64,000 nucleotides of DNA from Halobacteriales archaeon QS_5_70_15. GTDB lineage: Archaea > Halobacteriota > Halobacteria > Halobacteriales > Haloarculaceae. The position numbers were made by a program, and so were the translations under genes. Each line of letters opens with the position of its first letter. Within the stretch, counting starts at the first letter, position 1. Positions 62,974 to 64,000 of this stretch are shown here, in pieces. The stretch covers positions 16,066 through 80,065 of the forward strand of contig PXRQ01000081.1 of assembly GCA_003022005.1 (NCBI GenBank), read 5' to 3'. The notes beneath the pieces were generated by a model that saw only the letters and a list, made by a program, of their open reading frames with translations, was not told the DNA's origin and searched no databases.

Positions 62974-64000
62974 ATGAGCTACCGCGTCGCGGTCGTCGGG
63001 ACCGGCCCGGGGAGGACTGTCGACATCAGCGGGCGGAGCCACGCCTTCGCCTACGAGCACGCCGACGCCTACGCGGACCGGGACGGTTGCGAGCTTGTCG
63101 CCTGCGCCGACATCGAGCGCGAGTACGCCGAGCGGTTCGCCGACGAGTTCGACGTCCCGGCCGAGGGCGTCTTCGAGGACCACGGGTCGCTGCTCGCGGC
63201 TGTCGACCCGGACCTCGTGAGCGTCTGCACGCCCATTCCGACCCACGCGCCCATCGTCGCTGACTGTGCGGAGGCCGGAGTGACGGCGGTCCACTGCGAG
63301 AAGCCGATGGCCGACACCTGGGGTGCGGCCCGCGAGATGGTCGAGGTCTGCGAGGAGCGGGACGTACAGCTGACCTTCGGCCACCAGCGGCGGTTCGGCG
63401 ACCCGTTCCGGCGGGCGAAGCAACTGCTCGACGACGGCGTCGTCGGGGACCTCGAGCGCATCGAGATCTCCTGGGGCAACTTCTTCGACAACGGGACCCA
63501 CACGCTGGACCTCGCCGCGATGTTCAACGACGAGTCCCCCGGGGCGTGGGTGATGGGACAGGTGGACTACTCGAAGGAGCACGTCCGCTACGGGGTTCCC
63601 ACGGCGGACCACGCGTTCGTCTCTTGGCAGTACGAGAACGGCGTCCACGGCATCGCCGCCACCGGGGACGACGTCCCGCTGTCGGGAGGACCGTACGACT
63701 TCTACGACTGCTGGCACCGGCTCGTCGGGACGGATGGCGCCATCGAACTCGGTCGGCGGGAGGGGCCGCCGCTGTGCTACCGTCGCGACGGCGAGGACTG
63801 GACGACCGTCGAGGTCGAGGCGGAGTTCGACGGCCGGGTGGCTCTCGCCATCGACGACGTGGTGCGGGCCATCGACGGCGACCACGTCTCGGAGCTACGG
63901 GCCGAGCACGCGCTGAACACGACGGAGATCCTGTTCGCGGGCCACGAGTCCTCCCGGCGGCGCGGCCGGGTCGAACTCCCGCTCCGGATAGAGGATCACC
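62974..64000 (+). CDS. Gfo/Idh/MocA family oxidoreductase, 3' end cut by window edge
   Basis: The frame is open from ATG 62974 to the end of the window. It encodes a Rossmann start (VAVVGTGPGRTVDISGRSHA), VSVCTPIPTHAPIV near 83-96, the EKPMADTW motif near 109 with the conserved Lys, FGHQRRFGDPFRRAK near 131-145 and HTLDLAAMF near 173. About 342 residues are seen, close to full length. It is a NAD(P)-dependent sugar oxidoreductase; the substrate is unknown. It follows the thermosome-like gene with its own promoter and is the second of this family in the window. Confidence 0.85.
   Translation, partial: MSYRVAVVGTGPGRTVDISGRSHAFAYEHADAYADRDGCELVACADIEREYAERFADEFDVPAEGVFEDHGSLLAAVDPDLVSVCTPIPTHAPIVADCAEAGVTAVHCEKPMADTWGAAREMVEVCEERDVQLTFGHQRRFGDPFRRAKQLLDDGVVGDLERIEISWGNFFDNGTHTLDLAAMFNDESPGAWVMGQVDYSKEHVRYGVPTADHAFVSWQYENGVHGIAATGDDVPLSGGPYDFYDCWHRLVGTDGAIELGRREGPPLCYRRDGEDWTTVEVEAEFDGRVALAIDDVVRAIDGDHVSELRAEHALNTTEILFAGHESSRRRGRVELPLRIEDH

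Overview
The window comes from a halophilic archaeon (class Halobacteria), but I cannot name the genus. Three things point there. The DNA is very GC-rich and the proteins are rich in Asp, Glu, Ala, Val and Gly. Start codons usually lie about 25-30 bases downstream of an AT-rich TATA-like patch, with little or no leader. The exported proteins carry twin-arginine lipoprotein signals. I saw no rRNA, tRNA, CRISPR array, transposase, integrase or recognisable transcription regulator.

The theme is catabolism of sugar acids and hydroxy acids. Enolase-superfamily (mandelate racemase/muconate lactonizing, MR/MLE) loci recur about eleven times, as intact genes, damaged genes and fragments. They sit among 2-hydroxyacid dehydrogenases, HpcH/HpaI-type aldolases, short-chain dehydrogenases (SDRs), aldo/keto reductases, LarA-like proteins, a DapA-type aldolase, a fumarylacetoacetase-family hydrolase, Gfo/Idh/MocA oxidoreductases and one complete sugar ABC transporter.

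Layout. 1-9025: MFS fragment, amidohydrolase/Rieske pair, 2-hydroxyacid dehydrogenase, amidase, SMP-30 hydrolase, Ldh2-type dehydrogenase, FAD-linked D-hydroxyacid dehydrogenase. 9132-10522: decayed azlCD and a collapsed isopropylmalate-dehydrogenase-like remnant. 10622-20919: SDRs, glucarate-dehydratase-like enzyme, aldo/keto reductase, M29-like peptidase, dehydrogenase, aldolase, MOSC protein, MR/MLE. 20997-22627: two frameshifted pseudogenes. 22980-29224: MR/MLE, two ubiquitin-fold sulfur-carrier-like genes, a tungsten aldehyde oxidoreductase and a LarA-like gene. 29480-47400: more MR/MLE genes, dehydrogenases, aldolases, a second LarA-like gene and a second SDR of unusual type. 47403-58225: mostly leftward genes, ending in dgoD (galactonate dehydratase), a DapA-family aldolase, an MR/MLE gene, the ABC transporter and a tartrate/D-malate dehydrogenase-like gene. 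58419-64000: a kinase fused to a broken enolase, a divergent thermosome paralogue and a Gfo/Idh gene running off the end.

The likely logic is import of a sugar or sugar acid, oxidation and lactone opening, dehydration by MR/MLE enzymes, then aldol cleavage to pyruvate or related products. Only the dgoD step is identified with high confidence; the other substrates are unknown.

The second theme is decay. Many genes carry clean in-frame internal deletions, lost stop or start codons, or frameshifts. Frameshifts in G-runs could be sequencing errors, but the in-frame losses of catalytic or core segments could not be. Imperfect palindromes of about 65-85 bp recur in the window, four of the five right at gene 3' ends.
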